In this document: positions 1-8,460 of the stretch, in pieces
Numbering within the stretch: the stretch's first letter is position 1
How the letters are laid out: each line of letters opens with the position of its first letter
Origin: Glacieibacterium arshaanense
GTDB taxonomy: Bacteria; Pseudomonadota; Alphaproteobacteria; Sphingomonadales; Sphingomonadaceae
DNA: 64,000 bases
NCBI RefSeq assembly: GCF_004681125.1
Contig: NZ_SIHO01000001.1
Coordinates: forward strand, 1,003,149-1,067,148
Reading direction: 5' to 3'
Notes under the pieces: generated by a model
Databases searched by the model: none
Told to the model about the DNA's origin: nothing
What the model saw: the letters and a program-made list of their open reading frames with translations, nothing else
Translations under genes and position numbers: made by a program

Positions 1-583
1 GTCCGTCGTGGAGCGCCGCAAGCTCGAGAATCGATTTGCGCGTCAGCGCCAGCACCCGATCGGCCAGCGGATCATCGCCCAGAATGCGCGAAATCATCAT
101 AGCGCCGACCATCATCGACCAGGCGGATACGGCGAACTGCTCGGTATCCTGTCCGGATTCACCCAGCGCTTCGCCCATGGCGTCGAACGATTTGACCAGC
201 TGCTGCGCCATGACAGCGCGGACTTCGGGATCGGCGCGGCTGACTTCGCCGGCGAGCGTCGGAATGGCACAGCCGCTGCTTGGATGATCGCGATGCGCGG
301 GGCTGAGATAGCTGTTGACGATCGACTTGACCGTGATGCTGCCGTTCTTGCCGGCATACGCAGCGGACGCCTTTTCACCATCGGCCAGTGCCTGTTCAAG
401 CGCCGCGGCAATCAGGTGCGCGCGCGATTCAAAGTGCCCGTAAAAGCCGCCGTGCGTCAGGTTGACCGACTTCATCAGGTCACCCACGCTGATGCCATCG
501 AGGCCCGATTCACGGATTTTCGTCGCCGCCGCAGCCAGAATGCGCTCGCGGCTTTGGGCCTTTTCAGCCTTCGAATGTCCCAA
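1..583 (-). CDS. TetR/AcrR family transcriptional regulator (3' end outside window)
   Basis: The minus strand encodes about 194 residues with a TetR-type N-terminal helix-turn-helix (residues about 8-55, ending in a THGGFYGHFESRAHL recognition helix) and a C-terminal ligand-binding part that contains SGCAIPTLAGEVSR. I chose a TTG start at 583 because GGAG lies 7 nt upstream and no in-frame ATG exists before the HTH. The stop codon lies beyond base 1. The gene is divergent from the SDR operon, and two copies of a 14-bp palindrome lie between them, so it probably represses that operon and itself. The ligand is unknown. Confidence 0.9.
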   Translation of the reverse strand, partial: MGHSKAEKAQSRERILAAAATKIRESGLDGISVGDLMKSVNLTHGGFYGHFESRAHLIAAALEQALADGEKASAAYAGKNGSITVKSIVNSYLSPAHRDHPSSGCAIPTLAGEVSRADPEVRAVMAQQLVKSFDAMGEALGESGQDTEQFAVSAWSMMVGAMMISRILGDDPLADRVLALTRKSILELAALHDG

Positions 584-619
584 TTTCGGTCTCCATCTGT
601 ATCGGCATCATCCGGCAAC

Positions 620-633
620 ATGACATATATCAT
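620..633. promoter_or_regulatory. Candidate TetR operator, copy 1
   Basis: The site ATGACATATATCAT fits the pattern ATGA-N5-ATCAT. It sits in the longer imperfect palindrome CATGACATATATCATG (619-634). A second copy with the same pattern lies at 677-690 in the same divergent intergenic region, which suggests a paired operator for the adjacent TetR protein. Confidence 0.5.
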
Positions 634-676
634 GCTGATTTGATACTGCCAGCAGCATGCAAGCTTGACCACCTGA

Positions 677-690
677 ATGATAAACATCAT
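677..690. promoter_or_regulatory. Candidate TetR operator, copy 2
   Basis: The site ATGATAAACATCAT matches the copy at 620-633 in both half-sites (ATGA...ATCAT). Its centre is 57 bp from the first copy and it is nearer to the SDR gene. A weak TTGACC element (665-670) lies just upstream on the plus strand, so binding here could block an SDR-operon promoter. Confidence 0.5.
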
Positions 691-768
691 ACAGATGGCC
701 AAGCTCGAATGGCGCGGTAAATGCGATCCGGCGTGCAGTTTCGGCTTGCTTGGTGGAGGAGAAGGCAG

Positions 769-1512
769 GTGGAACGGGTATCGGCGAAGGAAGTTTGTCT
801 GGTAATCGGCGCAGGTGAAGGCGCCGGCGCCGGCATCGCCCGGGCATTTGCTGCGGAAGGCATGCCGGTGTGCATGACCCGGCGCGCCCGCAGTCTGGAC
901 CAGCTCAAAGCCCTTGCCGAGGCCATTCGCAGCACCGGCGGCGAGGCGCATGCTTTCGGCGTCGACGCACGCTCCGAGGCAGAAACGATCGAGCTGTTTG
1001 CCACCATCGAACGCGACATCGGGCCGATCAGCGTCGTGGTGTTCAACATCGGCGCCAACGTCCAGTTCGGCATCCGCGAGACGACGACGCGGGTTTTCAC
1101 CAAGGTTTGGGAAATGGCCTGCTTCGCCGGATTTCTGGCCGGGCGCGAGGCGGCGCGGGTCATGGTCCCGCGCGGAAAGGGCACCATCATCTTTACCGGC
1201 GCAACCGCCAGCATCCGCGGTCGTGAAAATCTCGCGGCGTTTGCGGCTGCCAAGAACGGCCTGCGCGCCGTTGCGCAGTCGATGGCGCGCGAACTGGGGC
1301 CGCAGGGCGTGCACGTCGCGCATGTCATCTGCGACGGTGCGATCGACGGGGTGTTCACCAGGTCGCGGATTGACGATGTCACGCCGCTGCTCGACGAAGA
1401 CCTCATCCTGAAGCCCGACGACATTGCCAGCAACTATGTCATGCTGCACCGGCAGCAGCGCTCGGCATGGACACATGAACTCGATCTGCGCCCGTGGCGC
1501 GAAAAATGGTGA
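769..1512 (+). CDS. SDR-family protein with a substituted catalytic tyrosine
   Basis: The protein has 247 residues and a Rossmann fold. The dinucleotide motif GAGEGAGAG (residues 14-22) and the NIGAN version of the NNAG motif (93-97) are clear. The GTG start at 769 has GGAGGAG 7 nt upstream; an in-frame ATG at 721 has no such site. At the place of the YxxxK catalytic motif the sequence reads F158-AAA-K162, so the proton-donating Tyr is Phe, and the usual Ser position falls in a Gly-Ala-Thr stretch. It may reduce or oxidise by another mechanism, or it may only bind NAD(P). It is the first gene of a three-gene operon with an isomerase-like and a crotonase gene. Confidence 0.88.
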   Translation: MERVSAKEVCLVIGAGEGAGAGIARAFAAEGMPVCMTRRARSLDQLKALAEAIRSTGGEAHAFGVDARSEAETIELFATIERDIGPISVVVFNIGANVQFGIRETTTRVFTKVWEMACFAGFLAGREAARVMVPRGKGTIIFTGATASIRGRENLAAFAAAKNGLRAVAQSMARELGPQGVHVAHVICDGAIDGVFTRSRIDDVTPLLDEDLILKPDDIASNYVMLHRQQRSAWTHELDLRPWREKW

Positions 1513-1523
1513 GGAGCCCCGAC

Positions 1524-2144
1524 ATGAACAAACCCGTCATCGAATTCATCTTCGATTTTGCCAGCCCGAACGCGTATATGGCGCTGAAAGTCCTGCCGAA
1601 AATCGCCAGCCAGAACGGCGCGGAAATCAAATTGGTCCCGTGCCTGCTCGGCGGGATATTCAAGCTGACCGGCAATCAGGCGCCGTTCAATGCGTTTGCG
1701 GGCATCAAGGGCAAGCTCGAATATGAGCACCTGGAAATGCAGCGTTTTATTGAGCTGCACAAACTGCAAGCGTTCCGGATGAACCCGCATTTCCCGATCA
1801 ACACGCTGGGGCTGATGCGCGGCATGGTTGCAGCGCAGCACATGGGGGTCGCGAACGAATATCTGGACATCGTGCTCGGCGGGATGTGGGAAGCTGGCGA
1901 AAAAATGGATGATCCGGCGGTGTTTCTCGCCTGCTTGAACAAGGGTGGCCTCGACGGGCAGCGCTTGATCGAGCTTGCGAACAGCCCTGACGTCAAGGCG
2001 GAGCTGGTGGCCAACACCGATGCAGCGGCCGCACGCGGCGTGTTCGGCATTCCGACCTTCTTCGTGGGTGACGAGATATTCTTCGGCAAGGAACGCATCG
2101 GCCAGATCGAGGACTTGCTGAAGCGGATGGCTGCCAGCGCCTGA
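1524..2144 (+). CDS. 2-hydroxychromene-2-carboxylate isomerase / DsbA-like (kappa GST fold) protein
   Basis: The 206-residue protein starts with the FIFDFASPNAYMAL strand-turn typical of the HCCA isomerase / kappa-class glutathione transferase family. It ends with the family's GVFGIPTFFVGDEIFFGKERIGQIE element, which contains the cis-Pro. Members of this family isomerise 2-hydroxychromene-2-carboxylate in naphthalene degradation, but many homologues act on unknown substrates with glutathione. A GAGGAG site at 1511-1516 supports the ATG at 1524. The start lies 11 nt after the SDR stop, so the two genes are probably cotranscribed. Confidence 0.9.
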   Translation: MNKPVIEFIFDFASPNAYMALKVLPKIASQNGAEIKLVPCLLGGIFKLTGNQAPFNAFAGIKGKLEYEHLEMQRFIELHKLQAFRMNPHFPINTLGLMRGMVAAQHMGVANEYLDIVLGGMWEAGEKMDDPAVFLACLNKGGLDGQRLIELANSPDVKAELVANTDAAAARGVFGIPTFFVGDEIFFGKERIGQIEDLLKRMAASA

Positions 2145-2194
2145 ATTGCTGAATTGCAATCGTCATGCAGAGGCGCGACGACCGAAGGAGAGCA

Positions 2195-2983
2195 ATGATG
2201 TCCGACATGTCCGATGGTCGCGTCTATGCCGAACGGCACGACCACATCCTGAAGATCATTATCGACAATGTGGCGAAGAAGAACGCCTTCAGCCCCGAGA
2301 TGATGGCGCAGCTTTCCGATGCGCTGACGCTGCTCGAAAATGATGATGACCTTTGGGTGGGCGTCGTGTGTGCTTCCGGCAGCGCCTTTACCGCCGGGCT
2401 CGACATGCCGAAGTTCTTTGGTCCCACCGCTACGGTGAAGCCGCATCCCGAAGGCAATATCGACCCGTTTGGGCTTGCCAACCAGTGCACCAAGCCGATC
2501 GTCACCGCGGTGCAGGGGATTTGCTTCACCATCGGCATCGAACTCATGCTATCGGGCGACATCGTTGTCGCGGCAACCGACGCGCGCTTTTGCCAGATGG
2601 AAGCCAAGCGCGGCATCGCGCCGTTGGGCGGCGCGCACTTCCGCTACATGACGCGCGCCGGCTGGGGCAACGCGATGTACCATCTGTTGCTGTGCGACGA
2701 ATTCAGCGCTGTAGAGGCCTATCGTATCGGGATGGTCCAGGAGCTTGTGGCGCCCGGCGAACAGATCGACCGCGCCATGGAGCTCGCCCGCATCATCGCC
2801 GCGAACGCCCCGCTCGGCATCCGCGTGACAAAGACCGCCGGCCGCAAGTTCATCGAGGCCGGCGAGCAAGCCGCCATCGACGCGATACCGGGAATCAAGG
2901 ATCAGGTGATGAACAGCGCCGATGCCGCCGAAGGCATCAAGTCGTTCGTCGAGCGCAGGTCAGCAGTGTTTCAGGGCCGGTAG
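2195..2983 (+). CDS. Enoyl-CoA hydratase/isomerase (crotonase) family protein
   Basis: The 262-residue protein shows the crotonase fold: an oxyanion-hole segment GSAFTAGLDM near residues 64-73 and the second segment around VQGICFTIGIELML. Crotonases hydrate or isomerise acyl-CoA thioesters. The residues aligning with the two catalytic Glu of enoyl-CoA hydratase are not obvious, so the exact reaction is open. AAGGAG at 2185-2190 precedes two adjacent ATGs (2195 and 2198); either may be used. It is the last gene of the TetR-controlled operon, followed by a terminator-like hairpin at 3036-3072. Confidence 0.88.
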   Translation: MMSDMSDGRVYAERHDHILKIIIDNVAKKNAFSPEMMAQLSDALTLLENDDDLWVGVVCASGSAFTAGLDMPKFFGPTATVKPHPEGNIDPFGLANQCTKPIVTAVQGICFTIGIELMLSGDIVVAATDARFCQMEAKRGIAPLGGAHFRYMTRAGWGNAMYHLLLCDEFSAVEAYRIGMVQELVAPGEQIDRAMELARIIAANAPLGIRVTKTAGRKFIEAGEQAAIDAIPGIKDQVMNSADAAEGIKSFVERRSAVFQGR

Positions 2984-3035
2984 CCTCGTATCGATGCGCC
3001 GGCATCGGAATGCGCGTGTGATTCAGTAAATGGAT

Positions 3036-3072
3036 GCCGCACCATTCTGCGGTGCGGCTCCGAGATTTTTTT
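3036..3072 (+). terminator. Rho-independent terminator of the SDR-isomerase-crotonase operon
   Basis: An 8-bp perfect stem, GCCGCACC (3036-3043) with GGTGCGGC (3051-3058), is followed within 8 nt by seven T residues (3066-3072). It lies between the crotonase stop and the convergent acyl-CoA ligase stop. Confidence 0.8.
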
Positions 3073-3081
3073 GACCCGCGC

Positions 3082-4644
3082 CTAGCGCCGGTTGCCGGCG
3101 ACCAGTTCGAGCGGGGTTGCGGCCTTGCCCCAATAGGTGTCGCGGATCAGGCGCTTGTAGAGCTTGCCGGTCTGGTGGCGCGGCAGTTCGACCATGAAGT
3201 CGATGCGGCGCGGCGACTTGACGTGCGACAGGCGTTCGCGGAGCCAGGCCGAGACTTCGGCGGCGAATTCGGGGGTGGCGTCGGCCCAGTCCATCGGCTG
3301 GATGACGGCGACAACTTCCTCGCCCATTTCCTCGTGCGGGGCGCCGACGACGGCGACATCGGCGACCTTGGGGTGGCCGATGAGCAGGTTTTCGATTTCC
3401 TGCGGATAGATGTTCACGCCGCCCGAAATGATCATGAAGCTCTTGCGGTCGGTGAGGTAGAGGAAGCCGTCCTCGTCGAGCCAGCCGACATCGCCGAGCG
3501 TCGACCAGCCGTGCTTGTTGAGCGATTCAGCGGTCTTGGCTGGGTCGCCGTAGTACTCGAACTGGCCGCCGCCGGCGAAGAACACCAGGCCTTCGCTGCG
3601 CACCGGCAGTTCGTTGCCGTCCTCGTCGCAAATCTTGACTTCGACACCCATGCCCTTGCCGACCGAGCCCTTGTGCGCGAGCCATTCGGTCGAGTTGCAG
3701 ACGCAGAAGCCGTTGCCTTCGGTGCCGGCATAATATTCGTTGATGATCGGGCCCCACCAGCTGATCATCGCTTCCTTGACCGGCACCGGGCAGGGCGCTG
3801 CGGCGTGGAATACTGCGGTCAGCGACGACAGGTCATATTTGTTGCGCACGTCGTCGGGCAGCTTGAGCATGCGGATGAAGTGCGTCGGCACCCATTGCGC
3901 GCTGGTCACCTTGTGGCGTTCGATGGCTGCGAGCGCCGCTTCGGCATCAAAGCCCTCCATCATAACCACGGTGCCGCCCAGCGACTGCACCGCCATCGAC
4001 CAGCCGAGCGGTGCGGCATGATACAGCGGCGCCGGCGACAGATAGATGGTGTCGGCGGACCAGCCGTAAAGCGCAGTGCCGATCATCGCGAGCGTATTCG
4101 GCGCGGCGATATCGGGATCGACGACGCCGGCGCGCTTGACGCCCTTGGGCCGACCGGTGGTGCCCGACGAATAGAGCATCGCGCTGCCCGACGTCTGGTC
4201 GGCAATCGGCGTTGCCGGATAGCGGGCACGTGCCGCCTCGAAATTCTCGAAGCCGCTGGCGGTTTCGCCGAGCACATAGAGGTTGCTGGTACCCGCCTGA
4301 GCAGCGGCGGGCACGGCAATGCCGAGCAGCGCTGTCGAGGCGATGAACGCCTTGGCCTGGCAATCCTGGAGGATGTAGGCGACTTCATCGACGGTCAGCT
4401 TCGACGACAGGCAGGTGAAACGCAGCCCGGCGCGCTGTGCGGCCCATAGCAGCTCGTAATAGCGCGGGTGGTTTTCGATGAAGAAGGCGATGCCGTCGCC
4501 GGCCTGCAGCCCGATGGCGCGGAACAGTTGCGCGCCCTGGTTCGAGCGATCGTCGAGTTCGCGATAGGTCACCGTCTCGCCGCTGCCGGCCATGATCAGC
4601 GCGGCCTTGTCGGGGTTGGTCTGCGCGTGAAGGTAAGGATGCAT
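3082..4644 (-). CDS. AMP-dependent acyl-CoA synthetase (fatty-acid or aryl-CoA ligase type)
   Basis: The 520-residue ANL-superfamily enzyme activates a carboxylic acid to acyl-AMP and then to the CoA thioester. Motifs in order: SSGTTGRPKGVKR (P-loop), YAGTEGNG (A5), GDVGWLDEDGFLYLTDR (A7-A8), IISGGVNIYPQEIE, and the C-terminal catalytic lysine in HQTGKLYKR. The ATG at 4644 is chosen because GGAG lies 7 nt upstream; an earlier in-frame ATG at 4698 would place the operator at 4683-4698 inside the gene. It faces the crotonase operon and could supply its CoA substrate. Confidence 0.93.
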   Translation of the reverse strand: MHPYLHAQTNPDKAALIMAGSGETVTYRELDDRSNQGAQLFRAIGLQAGDGIAFFIENHPRYYELLWAAQRAGLRFTCLSSKLTVDEVAYILQDCQAKAFIASTALLGIAVPAAAQAGTSNLYVLGETASGFENFEAARARYPATPIADQTSGSAMLYSSGTTGRPKGVKRAGVVDPDIAAPNTLAMIGTALYGWSADTIYLSPAPLYHAAPLGWSMAVQSLGGTVVMMEGFDAEAALAAIERHKVTSAQWVPTHFIRMLKLPDDVRNKYDLSSLTAVFHAAAPCPVPVKEAMISWWGPIINEYYAGTEGNGFCVCNSTEWLAHKGSVGKGMGVEVKICDEDGNELPVRSEGLVFFAGGGQFEYYGDPAKTAESLNKHGWSTLGDVGWLDEDGFLYLTDRKSFMIISGGVNIYPQEIENLLIGHPKVADVAVVGAPHEEMGEEVVAVIQPMDWADATPEFAAEVSAWLRERLSHVKSPRRIDFMVELPRHQTGKLYKRLIRDTYWGKAATPLELVAGNRR

Positions 4645-4682
4645 GGCGGTTCTCCGGTCGGTCGAAGTGGGGACGTCTACGG

Positions 4683-4698
4683 TTGACGTAAGCGTCAA
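4683..4698. promoter_or_regulatory. Palindromic operator upstream of the acyl-CoA synthetase
   Basis: TTGACGTAAGCGTCAA has perfect 6-bp half-sites (TTGACG / CGTCAA) around a 4-bp spacer and lies 38 bp before the ligase start. It resembles the TTnACGT-type palindromes reported for MerR-family regulators of acyl-CoA catabolism such as LiuR, but the regulator is not in this window. Confidence 0.55.
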
Positions 4699-4785
4699 GT
4701 CTCAGCGGGCTTTATGTCGTGCAGGGGCCCCGCGTCTATACCCTCGTGACGTTGCACCCGCCGCCAACGTTCAAATGTTGCGAGC

Positions 4786-6174
4786 CTAGGGTTGCGCCGG
4801 TTTCATCATCGCTTCGTAGAGCGCGCGATAGACCGGCGGAATGTCCTTGGCTTTCATCGGGCCGAACGTCGCCCGCGCGGCCTTCAGCCGGGCCTGCATT
4901 TCGGCGAGCACATCGGGGTGCAACGACGCGACGCTGTAGTTTTCGCGCGCGTCGGACGCCACGTCGTAAAGCTGCGGCGAGCCCATCTTTTCGAGCGGCA
5001 GCAGCACGCTCCGGTAATATTCGGCAGCGACATATTTCCAGCGCTGGGTGCGGACGCCGACGAGATCCTCATTGTCGAAAATCAGCAGTTGATCGTGCGG
5101 GGAGGGGTCGCCCGCCGTCAGCAGCCGCCCGATATCGGCACCGTCGAGCGTCACGCCCGCGGGCAGCGGCGCACCGGCCATCGCGCAAAATGTCGGCAAC
5201 AGGTCGATGCCCATGGCGATCGAGTCGACGCGCTTGTTCGCCCGCACGACGCCGGGCTGGCGCGCGATGAACGGTACGCGGTAGCCGCCGTCATAGCCGG
5301 CGCCGCCCTTGCGGTCGCGCAGGTCGCCAGCCGAACCTTCGTACCAGGGGCCGTTGTCCGAGGTGAAGATCAGCAGCGTGTCATCGGCGATGCCGAGCTT
5401 GTCGAGCTTGGCGAGCAGCCGCCCGACCAGCGCGTCGATTTCGGCGACGACATCGCCGTAGGCGCCCGCTTTGCTGGTGCCGCCGAACTTCGGGTCGGGA
5501 AAGTTGGGCAGGTGCGGCGCACTGAGCGCCAGTTCGACGAAGAATGGCCGCGCAGCGTTGACGGTGATGAAGCGTTCGGCGGTTTCGTAGAACTGCTGCT
5601 GCAGCCGCGCCTGCTCGACGGGAATGCCGAGTGGTTTCACGCCGCTGCCGTCGTCGGCGAACTGCTCGAGCGGCTGCATGTCATGGCTGTAGGGGATGCC
5701 GAAGAATGCATCGAAGCCGTGCTTGACCGGCGACCAGTCGGGGCCGGTGTGGCCGAGGTGCCATTTGCCGAACAGCCCGCTGACATAGCCTGCGGGTTTG
5801 AGCGCTGCGGCGATGGTCACCTCGCTGGTCGGCAGCACACGCGTGTCGCCCTTTGCCATGATGACCTGATAACCAAGCCCGGTGCGGATCGGGTAGCGGC
5901 CGGTCAGCATGCCGGCGCGCGACGGCGTGCAGATGTTGGCGGGGGCGTAATAGTCGGTGAGCGTCGTGCCCTCGCGCGCCAGCCGGTTGAGGTTGGGCGT
6001 GCGGATCGAGGTGCCGCCGTTGGCTTCGATGTCGCCGAAGCCGAGGTCGTCGCACAGGATGACGATGAAGTTGGGTTTCCTGCGCGGTGCTGCATAGGCA
6101 ATCCCGCCCATTGCGGCGAGCGCCAGCGCCGCCGTGCTGGCGCCGAGGAACTGGCGGCGGCACAGCACGCTCAT
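4786..6174 (-). CDS. Exported sulfatase (formylglycine-dependent, alkaline-phosphatase fold)
   Basis: The 462-residue protein has a Tat-like signal (CRRQFLG then a hydrophobic stretch ending near residue 28) and the metal-binding N-terminus CDDLGFGD (41-48). The sulfatase signature CTPSR begins at Cys82, the residue oxidised to formylglycine. GKWHLG and TSDNGPWYEG are further family motifs. It hydrolyses a sulfate ester, probably in the periplasm. Its start overlaps the GH3 stop by 4 bp, so it is translationally coupled to that glycosidase, which suggests attack on a sulfated glycan or glycoside. No maturase gene is seen in the window. Confidence 0.93.
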   Translation of the reverse strand: MSVLCRRQFLGASTAALALAAMGGIAYAAPRRKPNFIVILCDDLGFGDIEANGGTSIRTPNLNRLAREGTTLTDYYAPANICTPSRAGMLTGRYPIRTGLGYQVIMAKGDTRVLPTSEVTIAAALKPAGYVSGLFGKWHLGHTGPDWSPVKHGFDAFFGIPYSHDMQPLEQFADDGSGVKPLGIPVEQARLQQQFYETAERFITVNAARPFFVELALSAPHLPNFPDPKFGGTSKAGAYGDVVAEIDALVGRLLAKLDKLGIADDTLLIFTSDNGPWYEGSAGDLRDRKGGAGYDGGYRVPFIARQPGVVRANKRVDSIAMGIDLLPTFCAMAGAPLPAGVTLDGADIGRLLTAGDPSPHDQLLIFDNEDLVGVRTQRWKYVAAEYYRSVLLPLEKMGSPQLYDVASDARENYSVASLHPDVLAEMQARLKAARATFGPMKAKDIPPVYRALYEAMMKPAQP

Positions 6175-8372
6175 GGTTTCCAGTGCCGTGCGGCCAGCGT
6201 GACTTCGACCGGCGTGCCGAGGTCGGTCGCCGAATTGCCCAATGCGAAGCTGTAGCGGCCGGCGGCGATATTCCAGCCGTCCTTCTCCCAGCGGGCGATG
6301 GTGCGCGGGTCGAGCTTGACCTCGACCTGCTGCGCCGCGCCGGGTGCCAGCGTCAGCTTGGTGAAACCCGCCAGTCGCTGGCGCGCGCTGCCGTTGGCAT
6401 TAACGAGGTAGAGCTGCGGCGTCACCGCGCCGGCGCGCGCGCCACTATTGCGGATGCTGAAGCTTGCCGTCAGCGTGTGCGGGTCGACGTGCAGCGCGCC
6501 GGTTTCAAAGCTTGTGTAGCTCAGCCCATACCCAAATGGAAACAGCGGCTTGCTGCCGTTCCTTGCGAACCAGCGGTAGCCGACGTCGGCGCCTTCGATG
6601 TTGTAGTTGGCGCTGAGCGTTTCGCCCTGCAGGGCCCGGCCGTCGAAGCGCGGCTCGAGCGTATCGCTGCCATCGAGCTTGGGGCGCGGCAGTTGGTCGA
6701 GGCTGGCGGGGAAGCTGACGGGCAGGCGGCCCGAGGGGTTGGTATCGCCGAACAGCACGCTGGCAATCGCTTCGCCGCCGCGCGCGCCGGGATACCAGGC
6801 CTCGATGACCGCAGCGGTCTTGTCGAGCCACGGCATCATCACCGGCCCGCCGGTTTCGAGCACGACGATTGTGTTGGGGTTGGCGGCGGTGACTGCGGCA
6901 ATCAGCGCGTCCTGGCCGTACGGCAGCGACAGGTCGGGCACGTCCATGCCCTCGCCGGTCCACTGCGTTGCGAAGATGATGGCAATGTCCGACTTGCGCG
7001 CGATGGTGACCGCGTCAGTGATGTAGTTGCCGTTGCGGTAGCGGATCTGCGCGTTCGGCGCGTGCGCACGGATCGCCTTGAGCGGCACCGAGCGGTGATA
7101 GAACTGCCCCATGAACGGTGCGAACGGCCCGTCGCCGCCGATCGGCACGTTGATCGCCGGGCCGCCCATACCCTGCACCTGCGACGAGCCGCCGCCCGAC
7201 AGCACGCCGCTGTCGGCATAGCCACCGATGACGGCGATCGATTTGGCGCTGGCAGCGAGCGGCAGCGCATTCTTGTTGTTGCGCAGCAGCACGATGGCTT
7301 CCTTTGCCACCGCCTCGGCGAGGACCGCGTTGGCGGCGAGGTCGATGGGCTTGATGACGGGCGGGTTGGTGTCAATGCCGACCGCGTACATCGAGCGCAG
7401 GATGCGGCGGTTCATGTCGGCGACGCGAGTCGTATAGGCCGGGTCGCTGGCTGCCTTGGCAGCGAGCGGCGCACCGAAGAACGGCGCCTTGTCGAGCTGC
7501 GCGCCCATTTGCTGGTCGAGCCCGGCGAGCGCGCTTTCGACGCCGTCGACCGAGCCCCAGTCGGACATCACCCAGCCCTTGTAGTGCCAGTCGCGCTTCA
7601 ACACGCCGTTGAGCAGCCAGTCATTGGCGCTGGCCTGGGCGCCGTTGACCTTGTTGTACGAGCTCATCACCGCGCCGGGCTGGCCGCGTTCGATGGCGAT
7701 TTCGAACGCCAGCAGGTCGCTTTCACGTGCGGCGGCTTCGTCGATGATGACGTCGACGAAATGCCGCCCGGTTTCCTGGCCGTTGAGCGCGAAATGCTTG
7801 ACCGTTGAAATGACGTGCTGCGACTGGATGCCCGCCACCGCAGCGCCGCCGAGCAGCCCCGAATGTAGCGGGTCTTCGCCAAGATATTCGAAGTTGCGGC
7901 CGTTGCGCGGGTCGCGCACCAGATTGATGCCGCCTGCGAGCAGGACGTTGAAGCCCTTGGCATGGGCTTCGCCGGCGATCATTGCGCCGGCGGCTTCGAG
8001 CAGCGGCGGGTTCCATGTCGCGCCCATCGCCATGCCAGATGGCAGCGCCGTCGCGCCGTCCTTTCGCGCGCCGCCGACATAGGAGACGCCAAGGCTGGCA
8101 TCGGTCTGCGTCAGCGCCGGCACCCCGAGCCGGGGGATGCCCGCCACATAGCCCGCGCCGAGGATGGCTTCCTTGGGCAGCGGGTCGCCAAACATCGGCA
8201 GCGCCATGATGCCGATGGTCAACGTCGTGCGCTCGTCGGCATGCATGGCTTTTTCGGTGGTCGCAGCGCGGTCGTCGGGGGACGGTGCGGCCTGCGCCGA
8301 TGCCGCAGCAAGCGCAGTGCCGGCGAGCGCAATCAGGTGGTGCCCGATCTTGGGCGGGTTTGCTTCCGGCAT
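6171..8372 (-). CDS. Glycoside hydrolase family 3 beta-glucosidase-type enzyme, exported
   Basis: The 733-residue protein has a signal peptide (about residues 1-28, ending ASAQA). It has the GH3 N-terminal barrel with KHFALNGQE and the nucleophile Asp in VMSDWGS (near residue 270), the alpha/beta sandwich domain, and a C-terminal fibronectin-III-like domain beginning around GYGLSYTSFE. The ATG at 8372 has GGGGAG 7 nt upstream. It probably removes beta-linked sugars from non-reducing ends in the periplasm. It is the first gene of a two-gene operon with the sulfatase; two palindromes lie in the upstream region. Confidence 0.93.
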   Translation of the reverse strand: MPEANPPKIGHHLIALAGTALAAASAQAAPSPDDRAATTEKAMHADERTTLTIGIMALPMFGDPLPKEAILGAGYVAGIPRLGVPALTQTDASLGVSYVGGARKDGATALPSGMAMGATWNPPLLEAAGAMIAGEAHAKGFNVLLAGGINLVRDPRNGRNFEYLGEDPLHSGLLGGAAVAGIQSQHVISTVKHFALNGQETGRHFVDVIIDEAAARESDLLAFEIAIERGQPGAVMSSYNKVNGAQASANDWLLNGVLKRDWHYKGWVMSDWGSVDGVESALAGLDQQMGAQLDKAPFFGAPLAAKAASDPAYTTRVADMNRRILRSMYAVGIDTNPPVIKPIDLAANAVLAEAVAKEAIVLLRNNKNALPLAASAKSIAVIGGYADSGVLSGGGSSQVQGMGGPAINVPIGGDGPFAPFMGQFYHRSVPLKAIRAHAPNAQIRYRNGNYITDAVTIARKSDIAIIFATQWTGEGMDVPDLSLPYGQDALIAAVTAANPNTIVVLETGGPVMMPWLDKTAAVIEAWYPGARGGEAIASVLFGDTNPSGRLPVSFPASLDQLPRPKLDGSDTLEPRFDGRALQGETLSANYNIEGADVGYRWFARNGSKPLFPFGYGLSYTSFETGALHVDPHTLTASFSIRNSGARAGAVTPQLYLVNANGSARQRLAGFTKLTLAPGAAQQVEVKLDPRTIARWEKDGWNIAAGRYSFALGNSATDLGTPVEVTLAARHWKP

Positions 8373-8460
8373 GTCAGTCTCCCCATCGACGATGTGCGAT
8401 CTTTGTCGCGACTTCGGTCAGTGGTTAGGCGGCAGCGCTTCGGACTGTCCGCCCGGCCAC

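Noticed and set aside
475-1476. 333-codon minus-strand frame over tetR and the SDR
   Set aside because: It runs through the intergenic operators and antisense to the SDR with no domain; the true TetR frame is different and starts at 583.
3034-4449. Long open frame on the plus strand opposite the acyl-CoA synthetase
   Set aside because: It is an antisense shadow of a high-GC gene with Arg/Ala/Asp-rich, motif-free translation; the minus-strand ligase motifs are unambiguous.
6087-7808. 573-codon open frame on the plus strand across the sulfatase/GH3 genes
   Set aside because: The translation shows no recognisable domain and runs antisense to two genes with clear catalytic motifs.
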